From positions 1-13,153 of the forward strand of contig JADGAO010000072.1 in the NCBI GenBank assembly GCA_015231995.1: DNA of 13,153 bases, in the 5' to 3' direction. How positions within the stretch are numbered: the stretch's first letter is position 1; every line of letters starts with the position of its first letter. The position numbers were made by a program, and so were the translations under genes. The notes under the pieces are model-generated. The model was not told the origin of the DNA. It saw only the letters and a list, made by a program, of their open reading frames with translations, and made no database searches. Origin of the DNA: Nitrospinota bacterium (GTDB lineage: Bacteria; Nitrospinota_A; UBA7883; JACRLM01). Shown here in pieces: positions 13,103 through 13,153 of this stretch.

Positions 13103-13153
13103 CCCGGATTCCGAAGTTGAAAACGCTTTGGCTCCTGATTGCTTTGTTTTTCA

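Overview
The window reads as chromosomal DNA of a Gram-negative (diderm) bacterium. Three exported proteins have recognisable signal sequences: a lipoprotein, a FimV/LysM/SPOR protein and a TlpA-like thioredoxin. Most genes are G+C-rich with G/C-ending codons, and the intergenic spaces are crowded with short dispersed hairpin repeats. The repeat style and gene set would suit a Desulfobacterota-, Nitrospinota- or similar environmental lineage, but nothing here fixes the phylum.

Left part (1-4470, all genes on the minus strand): the 5' end of guaA (GMP synthase), an A+T-rich gene for a small lipoprotein, guaB (IMP dehydrogenase) and nikR (nickel-responsive repressor). GuaB makes XMP and GuaA converts it to GMP, so the pair usually sits together. 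Here they are separated by about 1.9 kb of repeats, a frameshifted IS5-type transposase remnant and the lipoprotein gene. A second repeat cluster (4500-4880) lies upstream of nikR.

Centre (4931-9578): an unrecognised plus-strand gene converges on a minus-strand operon and overlaps its last gene by 46 nt. In transcription order the operon is FimV-like protein, DUF1015 protein and EngB GTPase. DUF1015 and engB overlap in an ATGA, so they are probably translationally coupled.

Right part (9785-12459, plus strand): a MoaA-related radical SAM enzyme, a GYF_2-AIM24 fusion protein and the flavin prenyltransferase UbiX; the last two are 3 nt apart. The radical SAM protein keeps both cysteine clusters of MoaA but has lost an arginine, a lysine and the C-terminal Gly-Gly linked to GTP cyclisation, so it probably does something else. 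A periplasmic TlpA/ResA-like thioredoxin (minus strand, 12477-12983) converges on ubiX, and a further repeat copy lies behind its promoter region.

No rRNA, tRNA, CRISPR array, intact transposon or phage gene was seen. The points most worth a second look are the MoaA-like paralogue beside AIM24 and ubiX, the broken guaBA locus, and the families of hairpin repeats that keep their loops while their stems change.
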